A stretch of DNA of 64,000 nucleotides from Isochrysis galbana. Taxonomy: Eukaryota; Haptophyta; Isochrysidales; Isochrysidaceae. The notes under the pieces are model-generated. The model was not told the DNA's origin. It did not search any database and saw only the letters and a list, made by a program, of their open reading frames with translations. Positions 54,361 to 64,000 of this stretch are shown one piece after another. How positions within the stretch are numbered: position 1 is the stretch's first letter; each line of letters opens with the position of its first letter. Where the stretch lies: the NCBI GenBank assembly GCA_018136815.1, contig CM030939.1, forward strand, positions 3,837,419 through 3,901,418. The letters run 5' to 3'. Both the position numbers and the translations under genes were made by a program.

Positions 54361-56219
54361 AAACTGACGAATTGGGATGGCCCTTAGGGCCTGAGGGCAA
54401 TGAGGAAGGTGGCAAGCCGGCGGCAGGCGCGGCTGAGGAGACGGCTTCGGAGACGATGACGGGCTGAAGCCCGTCAGCAGAGGAAGGCGGGCAGGCGGGC
54501 TTGAGCGAGGGCGAGGACGGCGGCGAGAACGACATGGAACGAGCGGCGAGAGGCGAGGGCGAGTGAGAGGAGGGCTGTGATGGCAGGGGCTGGCGAGGCG
54601 AGGCGAGTTTGTTGGGTACGAGTGTTACGAGAGCGAGAGCGACGAGAGCGAGAGCGACGACGGATGACGACTGACGACAGGACGACGGACAGAGACACCC
54701 AGGAAAACACCCCGACTCTCGCCCCACGACTTTCTCACATAACTCGACTGAAATCAAACCCAAACACTCCGGCCAGACAACGACGGACGACGATCAGAAG
54801 GCGATCTGTCGGCGATCCCGTCTGGAAGGGGAATCGCACCATAACGGAAACGAGGGGCAATCCTGCCGCGCAAGATTCCAAGAGACTTACCAAATAAGAC
54901 GAAAGGAGTGCGATGTGCCTAAGGGGGAGATACGAAGAGGTCGTAAATTAAACCTGATTGCCCCCAGAAGCAGATAAAGAACCGCAGGGGAGATAGCAAA
55001 TTAAACCTATTTGCGAGGCGCCTGGGAGGAAGAAAGGTAGGGAAACTTCCCTTCTCTTTCGAGAGAAAGAGAGAGGGCGCTCCACAACCCACGATCCCAT
55101 GCATCCAAGCGAAGCTTTTGACCGAGAACGAGAACGAGAGAATTATAACGATAAATACCGAACGACGAAGAGAAGAGCGAAGCCTAGCGAGTGTCGATTC
55201 GCGAATGCGACACCCCCCTGCTAGGATCGAGCGTCCCGCGAGGAAAGAAGAGAACCTAACGGACATCGGAGAGCTCCAAGCAAGCCACGAGAAAGGCAGA
55301 AGAGCAATCCTGAACGAGACCGAATGAGCGAAGAGCGAAGAGCGAATAAATCCGAAGAGCGAAAGAAACAATAAATCTGAAGAGCGAATGAAACAATAAA
55401 TCCGAATGGAGGGAGAGCCGCGCGCCTAACGCCGAACCAAGACGGAAGACGTGATGAGCGACGCACCGAGAAGTTACGAACAATCGAGGACCGATGAGAA
55501 CGCGGAACGACGGGAATCGAGAATCGAGAACGAGAAACGAAGAACGCGGAACGACGAGAATCGAGAATCGAGAATCGAGAACGAGAAACGAAGAACGATA
55601 AGGACGCGGAACGATGAGAATCGAGAATCGAGAATCGAAGAACGAACGACGAACGACGAACGACGAACGACGAACTATAAGAATAGTGCGCGACGATCGA
55701 AGAGACAGGGGGTACCACACCCGTCCGGACGATAAAGTGTAGAATCGGCGGCCGGCGAGGCAGACCGCAGGACTCAACGCTGCAACCCATCCTCTTCTCT
55801 CTTTTACGAGAGTTTTACCTGGATGTTTGGGCGGTGTGGCGGCACCCAAGTTACAACGCGGCGTCTCCTGTTCTTCGATATATGAGTAGTCGAACAGCCA
55901 ACGGCGAAAGGCGGCGAGATATCACGACGGGCTCGGCACGTCACGCGCGAGCTAAACGACGAGGTACGGGGGTCTCCTGACAGAGCGCAGCGAAAGGGGA
56001 GGGAGATCCATCCTCCGTGGTCGAAAGGGGGGGCGAGCCATACCCCTCTTCCCGCGGGGGGAACTATTCGGCGGCCGCGGGGGGAAAATTCGGCGACCGC
56101 GGGGGGGAACTGGAAAAGAATTCCCGTACGTTCCCGTACCGCGATCAAACGTAAACGACGGCGTTGAGAGATATCTGAGGGGCGTGATAGTCGCGACTGT
56201 CAGAAGAACGCAGAGGGTG
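54361..56219. repeat. purine-rich repetitive region upstream of a LINE 3' end
   Basis: The plus strand is rich in GA with degenerate tandem arrays: GAGAGCGACGA at 54628-54665, GAAGAGCGAA/AAACAATAAATC at 55325-55405, and GAATCGAGAATCGAGAACGA at 55510-55680. No coding frame has domain content. It may be the non-coding body of the element ending at 56567. Confidence 0.55.
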
Positions 56220-56567
56220 TATCGAGGAGAGAGACGAGGGTGCGATCCGATGGCGACAGGCGTGCGAGAGCCTCGGAGCGACAGCGAACGAAGGCAGGCG
56301 AGGCAAGGGCAGCGTGCGCAAATGCGTGGGAGCCAAACCACGGGGAACCGCGCGACGATCCCGACGAGTACCCTGCCCGGCCCCCACACTCGTATCCGAA
56401 CCAGGTCTTAGGTAGCGCACCGAGACCGAACCCCGGAAACCAAAGAAAAAGAATGAAGGGGGGCAGGGGAAGAGGTGGGGAAAGGGAACTTAAGGGCGGT
56501 GTTAGTAGAAGCGGGAGATCCCGTCAATAGTAGGTGTGTAGCCCAGAATCTTCAGATGTTTTTTTTT
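56220..56567 (+). mobile_element. 3' end of a hairpin-5' family retroelement
   Basis: Runs AACCAGGTCTTAGGTAGCGC, CCGAACCCCGGAAACC, GGGAACTTAAGGGCGGTG, TAGTAGGTGTGTAGCCCAG, AATCTTCAGATG plus T run to 56567. It matches 45350-45534 through the same landmarks. The upstream limit is not defined. Confidence 0.75.
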
Positions 56568-57286
56568 ATGATTGGTCGCCATGGAGGGGGGCCTCCTCGC
56601 GCCCCCCCACTCTCTCGACTCCCCTCATGGGGGGCGAGAACCATCCACCCCCCTGCGGCCTGCCTCTTGGCATGCAGGGGGGACTCACTCAGATGGCAAG
56701 GCTGACCTACAATACACTGACTACACTACCCGATGGGGAAGGCCGAGAGGCCTGGCCCCCACACAGGGACGGTCTAGTCCCGAGACTAATACAAAACAAA
56801 TGCAAGAGGCCTGCCCCTCCCCTCCCACAAACGCTAGGCCCAAAGTAGTGTACGTGGGCCGACCCCCCAAAACCGAAGAAAAAGGAACGAGGGGGGGAGC
56901 GGGGAGCGGGCGGGGGAGTAGAGGTAGGGGTATAGGCGATGGCGTCGGGGACGCGAGAGAGTGTGTGTCAGTAGTAGCTTCGCGGGCACCTTCAAGAATT
57001 ATTTTTTACACTGACTACACTACAATACTAAGAGTTCGGGTGTACTCATGAGTACGAATACTGCTCTTTGGGAGTACTCATGAGTGTACGAATACTCACT
57101 TCTCGGAGTATTCATGCTTTATTCGGATAAACTGAATACTTCGAGGTATAAAATTTCTCCTAGCGCGGCGCGAACGCGCCTAAGGACGCTGAGTTTTTTT
57201 TCTCGTATTTTCTTACAGAAAGGTAGACCGGCGGCGTTGCCCCCCCGACGCGCGCGCTGGTGTCATGGAGATTGAGATTGCGGTGA
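56568..57286. other. intergenic; GC-rich start-like cassette and AT-rich stretch
   Basis: 56583-56660 resembles the beginning of the hairpin-family derivatives (CCATGGAGGGGGGCCTCC, then CGCGCCCCCC) without a hairpin. 57020-57150 is AT-rich with GTACTCATGAGT-type palindromes. No gene. Confidence 0.4.
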
Positions 57287-57495
57287 CCTCTCGGCGGGGG
57301 TACCACGTTAGAACTTATAGCGTCGTATGACATTTGTTGGCTAGCATTCCTAGCCACATACACCGGACGAGCCATGCGCCAACCGCGCACACCCCCATCG
57401 CGGGGGAGGGGCTGAGGGGCTCCGTTGTCCGTTGCCGTCGAAGGGCTTCGGACCCGCAGCACTAAGGTTATACTAACACAACAATAAAACTCTGA
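57287..57495 (+). promoter_or_regulatory. conserved upstream block, copy 3
   Basis: CTCTCGGCGGGGGTACCACG, TTGTTGGCTAGCATTCCTAG, ACACCGGACGAGCCATGC, ACACCCCCATCGCGGGGGAG, CAGCACTAAGGTTATACTA, ACACAACAATAAAACTCTGA. It ends 323 bp before the transporter ATG at 57818. A C run and CT-rich leader follow. Confidence 0.55.
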
Positions 57496-57817
57496 CCCCC
57501 CCCCCCCCCTCTCTCTCTGTGACAGTCGGCGTCTGTGAGGAGTGGGGAGGGTCTCTTCGACGACCCCGGCGGCGGCGTCTTGCCCCCCCCGCCCCCCCGC
57601 CCCCCCCGCGCGGCCTTGCCGCTTTAGTAGAGCTCTTCTAAGTCCTAGTTTCCCATCTCCGCATCCCTCTCTCTCTCTTGTGTCCCCCCCCGCACCCCCC
57701 TCTGAGGCGGACGACCGACCCGCTGGCGGCCGCGCCCTCCGGTCGCTTCCCCCTCGCCCGCCCGCCTCTTCTCCCCCTCCACCCGCGTCAGCCGTGGCCC
57801 AGCACACTCTGGGGTCG

Positions 57818-58933
57818 ATGGACGGTTGGAGCACCGCACTCGCCCTCCTTGCGGGCCTGGCCAATGGCTCATACCCGCTCTTTCTCAAGACGGCAGCTGT
57901 CCTTGCAGCTGACATCCACATGATTGTCTTTCAGAGCTTCAAGTCGACCACGCTGCTGCTGCTCGGCCTCGTGCTGGTTGGTAGTCAGGCGCTCGTGGCC
58001 ACTGCAGACTATACCTTCACGTGGTGGGCCGTCGCCGGAGCCGCCGCGTGGATCCCTTCTGGCTTGACCACAATTGCTGCTGTGCCAATGATTGGGATGG
58101 GGCCGACCATGCTCACAGCAGCCGGCACTGGCACGGTCGTTTCATTCTTTGTTGGATGGCTCGCGCTGGGCGAGCCCCTGAGGCATCACCACACCTCAAC
58201 GGGCAGCACCTTTGTGCTCGCTCCCATGTACTTGTTGGGAATCTTGCTAGGAATGGTAGGCCTTGTCTTTGCTCCTCAGATATTTTACGATGCCGCTGCC
58301 TCGAAAGAGACGCATGAGGAGAGCGACACGGCAAGGGTTTTCCCAACAGATCATGTGCTTTCTGCCAGCCAGCACGATCCTCGGCCGCTGGAGCAGGGCA
58401 GCGTGCCTCAGACTCGAGCCCGGAAGGCCGCCAGTGCTTTGCGCCCCTTTGGTTATTTTCTAGCGGCATCATCTGGCGGCTTTGCATCGCTGCAATACTT
58501 GATCGTCACCTTGGCGCAGCGAAATCTTCCCGTAGATTCAGTCGCTCTTGACCCCCTTGGCTCGTGGACGTTGTCCTTCGCAATAGGGGCCGTGGTCTGG
58601 ACAATGGTGGCCGCTGGTGTTTTTGCTGCTCTCAATCGGTTTGCTCACGTCCCGACGTGGCGTCGTCGGGCAATCTGGAAGGTTGTGGCGATCCCTGGGC
58701 TCGGTGCCGGCTTGTTTTGGTGTGGAGGCAATCTTCTGTCCACGCTCGCTGTGGAACGGGGAGGCAATGCTGTGACTGTGGCGACGTATCAGGCCGCCAA
58801 TCTTATCACATCGGGCATGTGGGGCTTGCTTTTCTATCATGAGTTTCGTGGCCGAGCTGCGGTTGCATGGGCCCTCTCTGCTGCCTTTACTATGGTTATG
58901 GTTCTTCTTCTCGCTTTGGAGAAGGGCCACTGA
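57818..58933 (+). CDS. TMEM144/GRP-type sugar or metabolite transporter
   Basis: Single exon, 371 aa, about ten hydrophobic spans in two five-span halves joined by a polar loop (residues ~160-205). The N-terminal pair ALALLAGLANGSYPLFLKTA and the C-terminal NLLSTLAVERGGNAVTVATYQ, NLITSGMWGLLFYHEFRG fit the drug/metabolite transporter superfamily branch that includes TMEM144 and RhaT-like carriers. The start MDGWSTAL was chosen because the upstream frame is Pro/Arg low complexity from the C-rich leader. Substrate and membrane are unknown. Confidence 0.75.
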   Translation: MDGWSTALALLAGLANGSYPLFLKTAAVLAADIHMIVFQSFKSTTLLLLGLVLVGSQALVATADYTFTWWAVAGAAAWIPSGLTTIAAVPMIGMGPTMLTAAGTGTVVSFFVGWLALGEPLRHHHTSTGSTFVLAPMYLLGILLGMVGLVFAPQIFYDAAASKETHEESDTARVFPTDHVLSASQHDPRPLEQGSVPQTRARKAASALRPFGYFLAASSGGFASLQYLIVTLAQRNLPVDSVALDPLGSWTLSFAIGAVVWTMVAAGVFAALNRFAHVPTWRRRAIWKVVAIPGLGAGLFWCGGNLLSTLAVERGGNAVTVATYQAANLITSGMWGLLFYHEFRGRAAVAWALSAAFTMVMVLLLALEKGH

Positions 58934-59315
58934 TCAGTCCGAGTCTGCGGCGGCGCGGTATGGGTGGTGAGCTCTGACGCTGTCATGCGTCGTCCTCGCA
59001 TCATATGAATCAGAGTCATGTCTCCCTACGTTTAGTCTTGTGTGTGAGCCGTCTATCGTCTATGTCATGTCGCTATATTCGACTTCAGATGAATAGAGGA
59101 GAGGAAACCTGGGCCCTCCCATCCGACCCAGCCCAAAGGATCCCATAGGGGCAAAACCAGGGTCCTCTCATCGACCCCGGCCAACAATAGCTCCCTAGGC
59201 GCAAACCAGGGTCGCTTGTCGCTCGCTCCAGCTACAGTAAGCGCTTGCTTGTGCAAATATTAGTAGCGTACTACATTTATTTCACCAAGGACAATTTTTA
59301 TGGTGGACATTCAAC
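58934..59315. other. intergenic; short AAACCAGGGTC repeats
   Basis: CCTGGGCCCTCCCATC, AAACCAGGGTCCTCTCATCG and AAACCAGGGTCGCTTGTCGC at 59105-59225 form three degenerate ~55-bp units. No gene recognised. Confidence 0.5.
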
Positions 59316-59450
59316 CTACATTTATAAGTAGGGGTCCATGGGGGCCTCGCGCCCCCCTCCCTCCATCGCAGACACCCCCTTGGGTGGGCCTGCACTACTA
59401 CCATCCTCCGCCCTTGCCTGCTAGCAGGGGCTGATCACTCAACACAATCT
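59314..59450 (+). mobile_element. 5' fragment of the hairpin-5' retroelement family
   Basis: AACCTACATTTATAAGTAGG (hairpin 59316-59331), spacer GGGTCC, ATG at 59338, then GGGGGCCTCGCGCCCCCC and GACACCCCC as at 29732. It fades after TGCTAGCAGGGGCTGA. Confidence 0.6.
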
Positions 59451-59579
59451 CTTGATATTGAAGCGCACGTGCGAATAAAGAGATCAAGACATCAGTCCTA
59501 CCCCTCCACCCTCAAAATTCCCACAATGGTCCTCATCATCGCCATCCGTTGCCTAGGGATCGCAGCACCACCATCGCCG

Positions 59580-60600
59580 CTATTCGCGCTCGAGAGTCAG
59601 CCTGTGCGAAAACACAATGATTGGACGGGTGGCGGCCTTCATGAAGAGGCGCTCTTGCTGCAGGGGCTCTGTGTAAGCTGATGTGAGCACATTGCCTTCG
59701 ATCTTCTCGTCGGCAACTCTTCGAAAGGTAAAAAAATGTGCGTACTCACCGCTCACCTGAAGACCGGTGGCGTAGTTTGTCAACTTTGGGGCTCGTCGGA
59801 GCGCAGGGTCCGGTAGCTGGGAGGCACACCTGTCTGGGAACGCTCGTTCGAGAGGAAGAAAATGTGACCTGCCTAACGTACTCTGACTCAAGGAAGAGAT
59901 CGGGCACCGGGGATTCCCACTCACGAGCATTCGCAAAGAGCTCGATCCGCTCGGCATTCAATGTTCGGCCAGGGATGAACACGAGTGAGAGCCGATTGGG
60001 GTTGGCGCCAAAGCCGCTATCCGTCATATACTCCACCCTCTCGACCGCCTGATAACCCAGCCCGCCTGCAATCGCGGAGCGCAGATTGGCGGAACGATCC
60101 TCGCGCACAACCCCACGGCCATCCCTGAACCATCGCATTTCAAACGTCACGCCTTCCTTTCCAACATCGGGTATGAAGGCGACCGAGCACTTCAGTAGAC
60201 CAGGCACCGTTGGCTCGCCAAAGATCTCTTCCCGCGTGAGCAGGTCTTTGGCCGGGAGCTCGTAGCCATCGAACGACATCGTTGCGCGCCATGTGCCAAG
60301 AAACCACTCCGGATATGCGGCCTCGGCTGGGGCGATGTTGAATATGGGCTTGGAGAGGGCCAGGGCGTCGCGAGAACGCATGCGCTCCGCCAGCGTCGCT
60401 GCTGCAGCGCTCGAGTGCGAAGCCACCGTGACGCAAGCTGCGGCGGTTACCGCCCTCAGCAGTGATTGGCGGCCAACTGATGCCGCGTCAGCCCCTGCGT
60501 GCCTCGGCGGCGGCCGCATGTCGCCCCCGCCGCACCCAGGCGCACGGCCGCCACCGGCGGGTCCCCACTGCGGTCTCCCGGTCCATCGATCTCCTCTCAT
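59580..60600 (-). CDS. DUF6816-like thylakoid-lumen or plastid protein
   Basis: Two exons, 60600-59869 and 59756-59580; a 112-bp intron, GTCACA...GGTCTTCAG, phase 0. 302 aa from the ATG at 60600; the ATG at 60519 is an alternative start and 60624 opens the frame. The N-terminal ~85 residues are a Gly/Pro part, a twin-Arg-less hydrophobic stretch (LLRAVTAAACVTVASHSSAAAA) and a linker, like plastid plus lumen targeting. The mature part reads YPEWFLGTWRATMSFDGYE, PGLLKCSVAFIPDVG, VREDRSANLRSAIAGGLGY and, across the splice, SEYVRQ-VSGEYAHFFTFRRV, ending RPIIVFSHRLTLERE. This order (PxWFxGxW, DRxxN, final Y/F-x-L-x-L-x-R) is that of DUF6816 proteins of cyanobacteria and plastids. The function is unknown. 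Confidence 0.7.
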
Positions 60601-60913
60601 CTTTCTCTTGATCCATGGACACACTACTCTACTCTACTCTAAAAGTTTAGATCCATGGACCATGGACACACTACTCTACTCTGATAGTTTAGGTCCATGG
60701 ACACACTACTCTACTCTAATAGTTTAGGTCCATGGACACACTACTCTACTCTAATAGCTAATAGTTTAGGTCCATGGACACACTACTCTACTCTAATAGT
60801 TTAGATCCATGGACATGGACACACTACTCTACTCTAATAGTTTAGGTCCATGGACACACTACTCTAATAGTTTAGGTCCATGGACACACTACTCTACTCT
60901 CTCTAATAGTTTA
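60601..60913 (+). repeat. minisatellite, ~36-bp unit
   Basis: About eight units of GGTCCATGGACACACTACTC plus TACTCTAATAGTTTA, with small length differences, between divergent genes. The unit includes the palindrome TCCATGGA. Confidence 0.9.
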
Positions 60914-60992
60914 GTGGGGTGCGGTCTCACTACACAGGCATCGGAAAATCCCCCAGCACTACGGTTATACTACCACAACAAGAAAACTCTGC
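60914..60992 (+). promoter_or_regulatory. conserved upstream block, copy 4 (3' part)
   Basis: Only the last part is present: CCCCCAGCACTACGGTTATA, CTACCACAACAAGAAAACTC, TGCC. It ends about 337 bp before the GT61-like ATG at 61327. Confidence 0.5.
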
Positions 60993-61014
60993 CGTCTCAC
61001 GGCTTGTAACGACT

Positions 61015-61265
61015 TCTTTACTCTACTCTCCTTTACTCTACCCTAGAGCTACTCTAGAATAGGGGGCTCTACTCTACTCTAGAGTAGAGTAGAGTAGATA
61101 GATTCTACTCTAGAGTACTCTACTCTCAGAGTTGACTCTTAGAGTAGAGTACTCTAAAGAGTGGAGTACTCTAGAGTAGAGTACTCTAGAGTAGAGTAAA
61201 AGAGTATGTACTCTACTCTAGAGTAGAGTAGAGTAGAGTAGAGTAGAGCTAGTCTACCCTACCCT
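61015..61265. repeat. palindromic CTCTAGAGTAGAGTA satellite
   Basis: Dense ACTCTACTCTAGAGTAGAGT words read the same on both strands over ~250 bp just upstream of the GT61-like gene. A shorter related patch occurs at 11895-11925 and near 12160. Confidence 0.85.
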
Positions 61266-61326
61266 ATTCCCTTACGGAAGCTGTCGTACGGCGGCAGCGA
61301 GAGGAGGGGGAGTCGGCGGCCGCGCG

Positions 61327-62460
61327 ATGGCGGACTGCCGGCGAGCGCTCGACGCCGGAGCCGCGTCGTGGCGAGCGACGCAGGGCGAAAGAGCGTGTGT
61401 GGTGACGTTCGTTGATATGTTGCTGCGGATGCACGACAATACCACCTACGGCCACATCTGGAGCGCTGTCTACTCCTTCTTTGTCAGCTTCGTCCAGCGT
61501 GGCCGGTGCTCCGCATACGCCATCCCTGCGGTCGCAAATGGCCAGCTCGTGTACACAGAGCTAGCGATCATCTTGGGCGGGCCGATTCCAATCATGCGCG
61601 CCGAGTGGGTCCCGGTCTGCTTTACCCAGGACGACGCGTGCTGCACCGAGGCCGCCGAGCATGGGATCCTCACGAACCGTCTGTGCGGCGAATGGGCAAT
61701 CACTCCCGAGCGCACACTCGCGCTTCGGGCGCACGCCGTCAAGGCTGTCCCGCTGCCGACAGCAGCACCTGGCCCCCCGATGGTTGTCTTCCTCTCGAGT
61801 CGTATCTCGACCAACCACCGTCGGATCGCAGATGAGGCGGCCGTTAGGGGGGCTCTCGCTGCAACGGCACAACGGCTACAGCTCCACTTCAGAGTGCTCG
61901 AGGCGGAATCTACGGATTATGTCGAGGAGTTGCGAACAATCCACGCGGCACGCGTGGTTGTTGGGCTCTTCGGTTCCGGCCTCCATAATTGCAGGTTTAT
62001 GGCGAAGGACAGCACACTGATCGAACTCCATGGTGCCCTCGACCAAGACTTTCGCAACCCGGGCTACTGGACTTTGTGCAATTGTCAAATTGGCCTTCGC
62101 TACGTTGGCGTGCGCATTGCGTGGGCAGTGCCCCAACTGATCAATCGTACTCTCATCTATGGGCCCACGTCCCATGGCCGATTGCACCGGGCGTACCGTT
62201 CGTTCAGGCGCGTTGCGCGAGTCAATGCTACAGCCGTTGCAGAGGCTCTAGAGCTAGCAGTCAAGGGCGAGGTTGCAGCGCTCGCTCACGACTATGCTGC
62301 AGATGTGCGTGTCTTCAACGACAACGAACGCACGCGGACTTGCTTCCTGCAAACGGTTCTAGAGCAGCCATGTCCTCATCGAGTGTGCGATACACGTCTG
62401 CGAGATAGAACGTGCCGCCCAACGGCAATAGAGCAACACGCACAACATAGTGACGTTTAA
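61327..62460 (+). CDS. GT61-like glycosyltransferase
   Basis: Single exon, 377 aa. Landmarks are DNTTYGHIWSAVYSFFVSF (residues ~37-55), a Cys-rich middle, MVVFLSSRISTNHRRIADE, the acceptor-side VEELRTIHAARVVVGLFGSG then LHNCRFMAKDSTLIELHG. This is the GT61/DUF563 core (usual VVGxHGAGLTNxxFM...viE), which covers plant xylosyltransferases and EOGT. There is no signal peptide or membrane anchor in the present model, although Golgi enzymes of this family usually have one, so a 5' exon may be missing. It is preceded by a conserved upstream block and a satellite. Confidence 0.7.
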   Translation: MADCRRALDAGAASWRATQGERACVVTFVDMLLRMHDNTTYGHIWSAVYSFFVSFVQRGRCSAYAIPAVANGQLVYTELAIILGGPIPIMRAEWVPVCFTQDDACCTEAAEHGILTNRLCGEWAITPERTLALRAHAVKAVPLPTAAPGPPMVVFLSSRISTNHRRIADEAAVRGALAATAQRLQLHFRVLEAESTDYVEELRTIHAARVVVGLFGSGLHNCRFMAKDSTLIELHGALDQDFRNPGYWTLCNCQIGLRYVGVRIAWAVPQLINRTLIYGPTSHGRLHRAYRSFRRVARVNATAVAEALELAVKGEVAALAHDYAADVRVFNDNERTRTCFLQTVLEQPCPHRVCDTRLRDRTCRPTAIEQHAQHSDV

Positions 62461-62610
62461 CGGCTAGCCAACTGCTCGTTGAGGAGCGTCTGAGCGTCTC
62501 GCACGCTGAGCACGAGCCAATGGCACGTGTCACATTTTTGTCTACTTTTTTTTGCCATCGCGTCCTTGGCTACAAGCGTTGAACCTAGATCTAGGTTGGG
62601 CCCCACCTAG
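62461..62610. other. 3' flank of the GT61-like gene
   Basis: Short intergenic sequence with a T run at 62545; nothing recognised. Confidence 0.4.
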
Positions 62611-62852
62611 GTAGGGCGGTCAAACACGGCTTTTTAAGTACTAATATTGGGGAGGGTCGACATTTTTGACCGTGAGCGGAAAGCCCCGGCGAAAGCGGCT
62701 CGGAGGGTCTCCCCGCCTTTTCTAAATCCTCGTCCGAAAAGACGGTGCGAAGTCCCGTCGGACCACCCCCCCTTGCACACGCTCTGGCGGCTCACACGAG
62801 CTGAACTGGACGTCGCTCCCACTGAGAGATGTGTTTCTTTCACTTAAAAGGC
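62611..62852 (+). mobile_element. left end of the TA-flanked element plus its ~200-bp repeat
   Basis: TAGGGCGGTCAAACACGGC and TTTTTAAGTACTAATAT at 62611 match 15680. GTCGACATTTTTGACCGTGA follows immediately (62656), with the repeat also at 17237-17450. No right end occurs before 64000. Confidence 0.7.
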
Positions 62853-63382
62853 AACTATCAGTAAACTGATAGGGTCATGGAGCGCGCGCCGCCGCCCTCC
62901 CTCGCTGCCGCTGCCCTCGCCGAGATGGACGAAGGCTTGAGTGACACGCCGCTGTCGCCGAAGCGACCGCGTCAGGACGACCCTCCCAGCCAGGTGGGCA
63001 CAGGAGCCAGCCTGCCTCGGGTCCCCCCAGAGGGCCAGCTGGGCCAGCTCAGGGGGCAGTGGAGGCTGGGGCTGGGCCCCTAGCCTCTCCTGCCTCTCCC
63101 TCGCTGGCCTCGCTGGTCCTGGGTGCCCTCCTGGCGGCTCAGGTGGTCTGTGGCTCAGTGGTGGAGTGGGGGGTCAGTACGATCAGGATCAGGGGCCAGT
63201 GCAGGCGAATGCGTGCGGCGCGCGATGCGCGCTCGGCGAGGGTCTGTGCCAGAGTGATGTCAGCTCAGCCCCTGCCAGCAGGCAGGGGCTGAGGTTGAGT
63301 GTGCAGGCCCACCCGGGGGGTGTCTGCGATGGAGGAGGGGGGGCACGGGGCCCCAATGACCCTATCAGTTTTACTGATACTT
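62853..63382. mobile_element. hairpin-bounded unit, two 5' ends facing each other
   Basis: The plus end: AACTATCAGTAAACTGATAG, GGTC, ATG at 62877, frame MERAPPPSLAAAALAEMDEG to 63083. The minus end at 63380-63362: TATCAGTAAAACTGATAG, GGTC, then ATT in place of ATG. Between them is the GC-rich cassette of 23.75-24.06 kb. The two ends form ~24-bp inverted repeats around a 530-bp unit. It may be two 5' fragments joined head-to-head. Confidence 0.65.
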
Positions 63383-63628
63383 GTACCCGCCATTATGATA
63401 AAAATCTGCTTACACAGCAGCACCCCTGGAGCGTCTCCACATGCATGGCGCCGCCCCCACTCCACGGCGGTGTGACACTCGTCATCGCCGTCGTCGCCGC
63501 CGCCATCGTTGCTGCACATCAGGTCGGCGGCCATGGGGGGGGGGGGGGGCTCGGAGCTGGGAGCGCCGGTATTTCCCGCGCCTGAACTTGTATTAGTAAA
63601 ACAAGTTGAATTGTAGGCTCTAGTCTTG
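63383..63628. other. intergenic, nothing recognised
   Basis: A G run occurs at 63537-63551, then AT-richer sequence. A short plus frame (VIAVVAAAIVAAHQVGG) is hydrophobic but unsupported. Confidence 0.3.
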
Positions 63629-64000
63629 TCATATGACACTCAGTATCAGGTCTAGAGCAACTAATACTGAGATATCATATATGATATCATATATGACAGA
63701 ACAACCTGGCAACCAAAAGCTCGATGTAGGTGAATCAGTTGAGGAGAACGCCAGGTGGAGTGGGACATCATCTCCTTGTGCAAGTATACCTTTTGCGGTA
63801 CGCATTACCATGTCTGCGACAGCTTCGAACACTTCTTTCTTCACAGACTCGATGCTTTTTCTCACGGCCCTACAATCCCAATGTTCGTATCTTTGGAGCT
63901 CTGTGGTGAAATTGGAGTCACGTTGGAGCTCTTCACAAATACATATATCCATTATGTCACTTTGCACAACACTCAAGTCCAACCATTCCTTGTCAGACAT
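63629..64000 (-). CDS. unrecognised AT-richer open frame, runs to the window edge
   Basis: The 123-codon minus frame starts with ATG at the very last bases (MSDKEWLDLSVVQSDIMDIC) and may extend beyond. It reads SIESVKKEVFEAVADMVMRT, GDDVPLHLAFSSTDSP and a hydrophobic end. Its GC content is much lower than that of the host genes, and the last codons overlap a palindrome (TATCATATATGATATCATAT, 63672-63691). It could be part of a mobile element; no family is recognised. Confidence 0.3.
   Translation of the reverse strand: MSDKEWLDLSVVQSDIMDICICEELQRDSNFTTELQRYEHWDCRAVRKSIESVKKEVFEAVADMVMRTAKGILAQGDDVPLHLAFSSTDSPTSSFWLPGCSVIYDIIYDISVLVALDLILSVI

Noticed and set aside
46233-57921. Minus-strand frames sharing a peptide (RDGGVRGW-MARPVYVAR) at 46.3 and 57.3 kb
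   Set aside because: The peptide is the reverse translation of the conserved upstream block. DNA conservation with indels explains it, and nothing extends the reading frame similarity.

Overview
The window is nuclear DNA of a GC-rich, intron-bearing eukaryotic microalga. Several proteins carry N-terminal leaders of the kind used by algae with complex plastids (thioredoxin-like, DEAD-box-like and DUF6816-like genes). Introns are few, 43-240 bp long, with GT-AG borders and a liking for GTGCG donors, plus one likely GC-AG intron. Homopurine/homopyrimidine tracts and G or C runs are abundant. A haptophyte is my best guess; this is inference from style, and another complex-plastid alga is possible.

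Host genes, left to right: a WCRAC thioredoxin (minus, 2 exons, 3.7-4.4 kb); a CREST/ceramidase-like membrane protein (plus, 3 exons, 5.5-7.35 kb); an EF-hand protein (minus, 10.9-11.5 kb); a DXD-type glycosyltransferase (plus, 2 exons, 12.4-14.2 kb); a helical protein of unknown function (plus, 2 exons, 21.1-22.6 kb); two paralogous sulfotransferases in tandem (minus, 24.8-28.25 kb); an interrupted MGQY-type gene (minus, 28.7-29.3 kb); a glutamate 5-kinase-like gene (plus, 33.2-34.25 kb); a tentative minus gene (34.4-35.0 kb); an arylsulfatase (plus, at least 4 exons, 37.3-39.6 kb); a PUB-domain protein (plus, 40.5-41.3 kb); an MscS-type channel (plus, 46.8-47.5 kb); a small membrane protein (plus, 48.8-49.3 kb); an FkbM-type methyltransferase fragment (plus, 49.9-50.4 kb); a degenerate DEAD-box helicase (plus, 51.4-53.2 kb); a TMEM144-like transporter (plus, 57.8-58.9 kb); a DUF6816-like lumenal protein (minus, 59.6-60.6 kb); and a GT61-like glycosyltransferase (plus, 61.3-62.5 kb). 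No operon logic is visible, but two glycosyltransferases, two sulfotransferases and a sulfatase within 50 kb suggest cell-surface or sulfated-polysaccharide chemistry.

Between the genes lies a dense layer of repeats. The main one is a non-LTR retrotransposon family and its short derivatives. Its 5' end is a small hairpin that varies in sequence but keeps its pairing, set 4-7 bases before an ORF that often begins ATGGAGCG. Its 3' end is a conserved AATCTTCAGATG plus a T run. Others are: a second L1-like reverse transcriptase fragment (35.7-36.4 kb); a tandemly doubled tRNA-like SINE (15.7-17.2 kb); a TA-flanked inverted-repeat element (15.68-19.75 kb, with more ends elsewhere); a MITE with an exact 8-bp target duplication (26.26-26.45 kb); a GACTA-rich inverted-repeat element in two opposite copies (35.5 and 50.5 kb); a 700-bp tandem duplication at the left edge; and several minisatellites.

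The observations most worth following are the covarying 5' hairpins at twelve loci and a roughly 80-240 bp block found 310-360 bp upstream of the start codons of four unrelated plus-strand genes. All family names were assigned by reading motifs; no database search was run.
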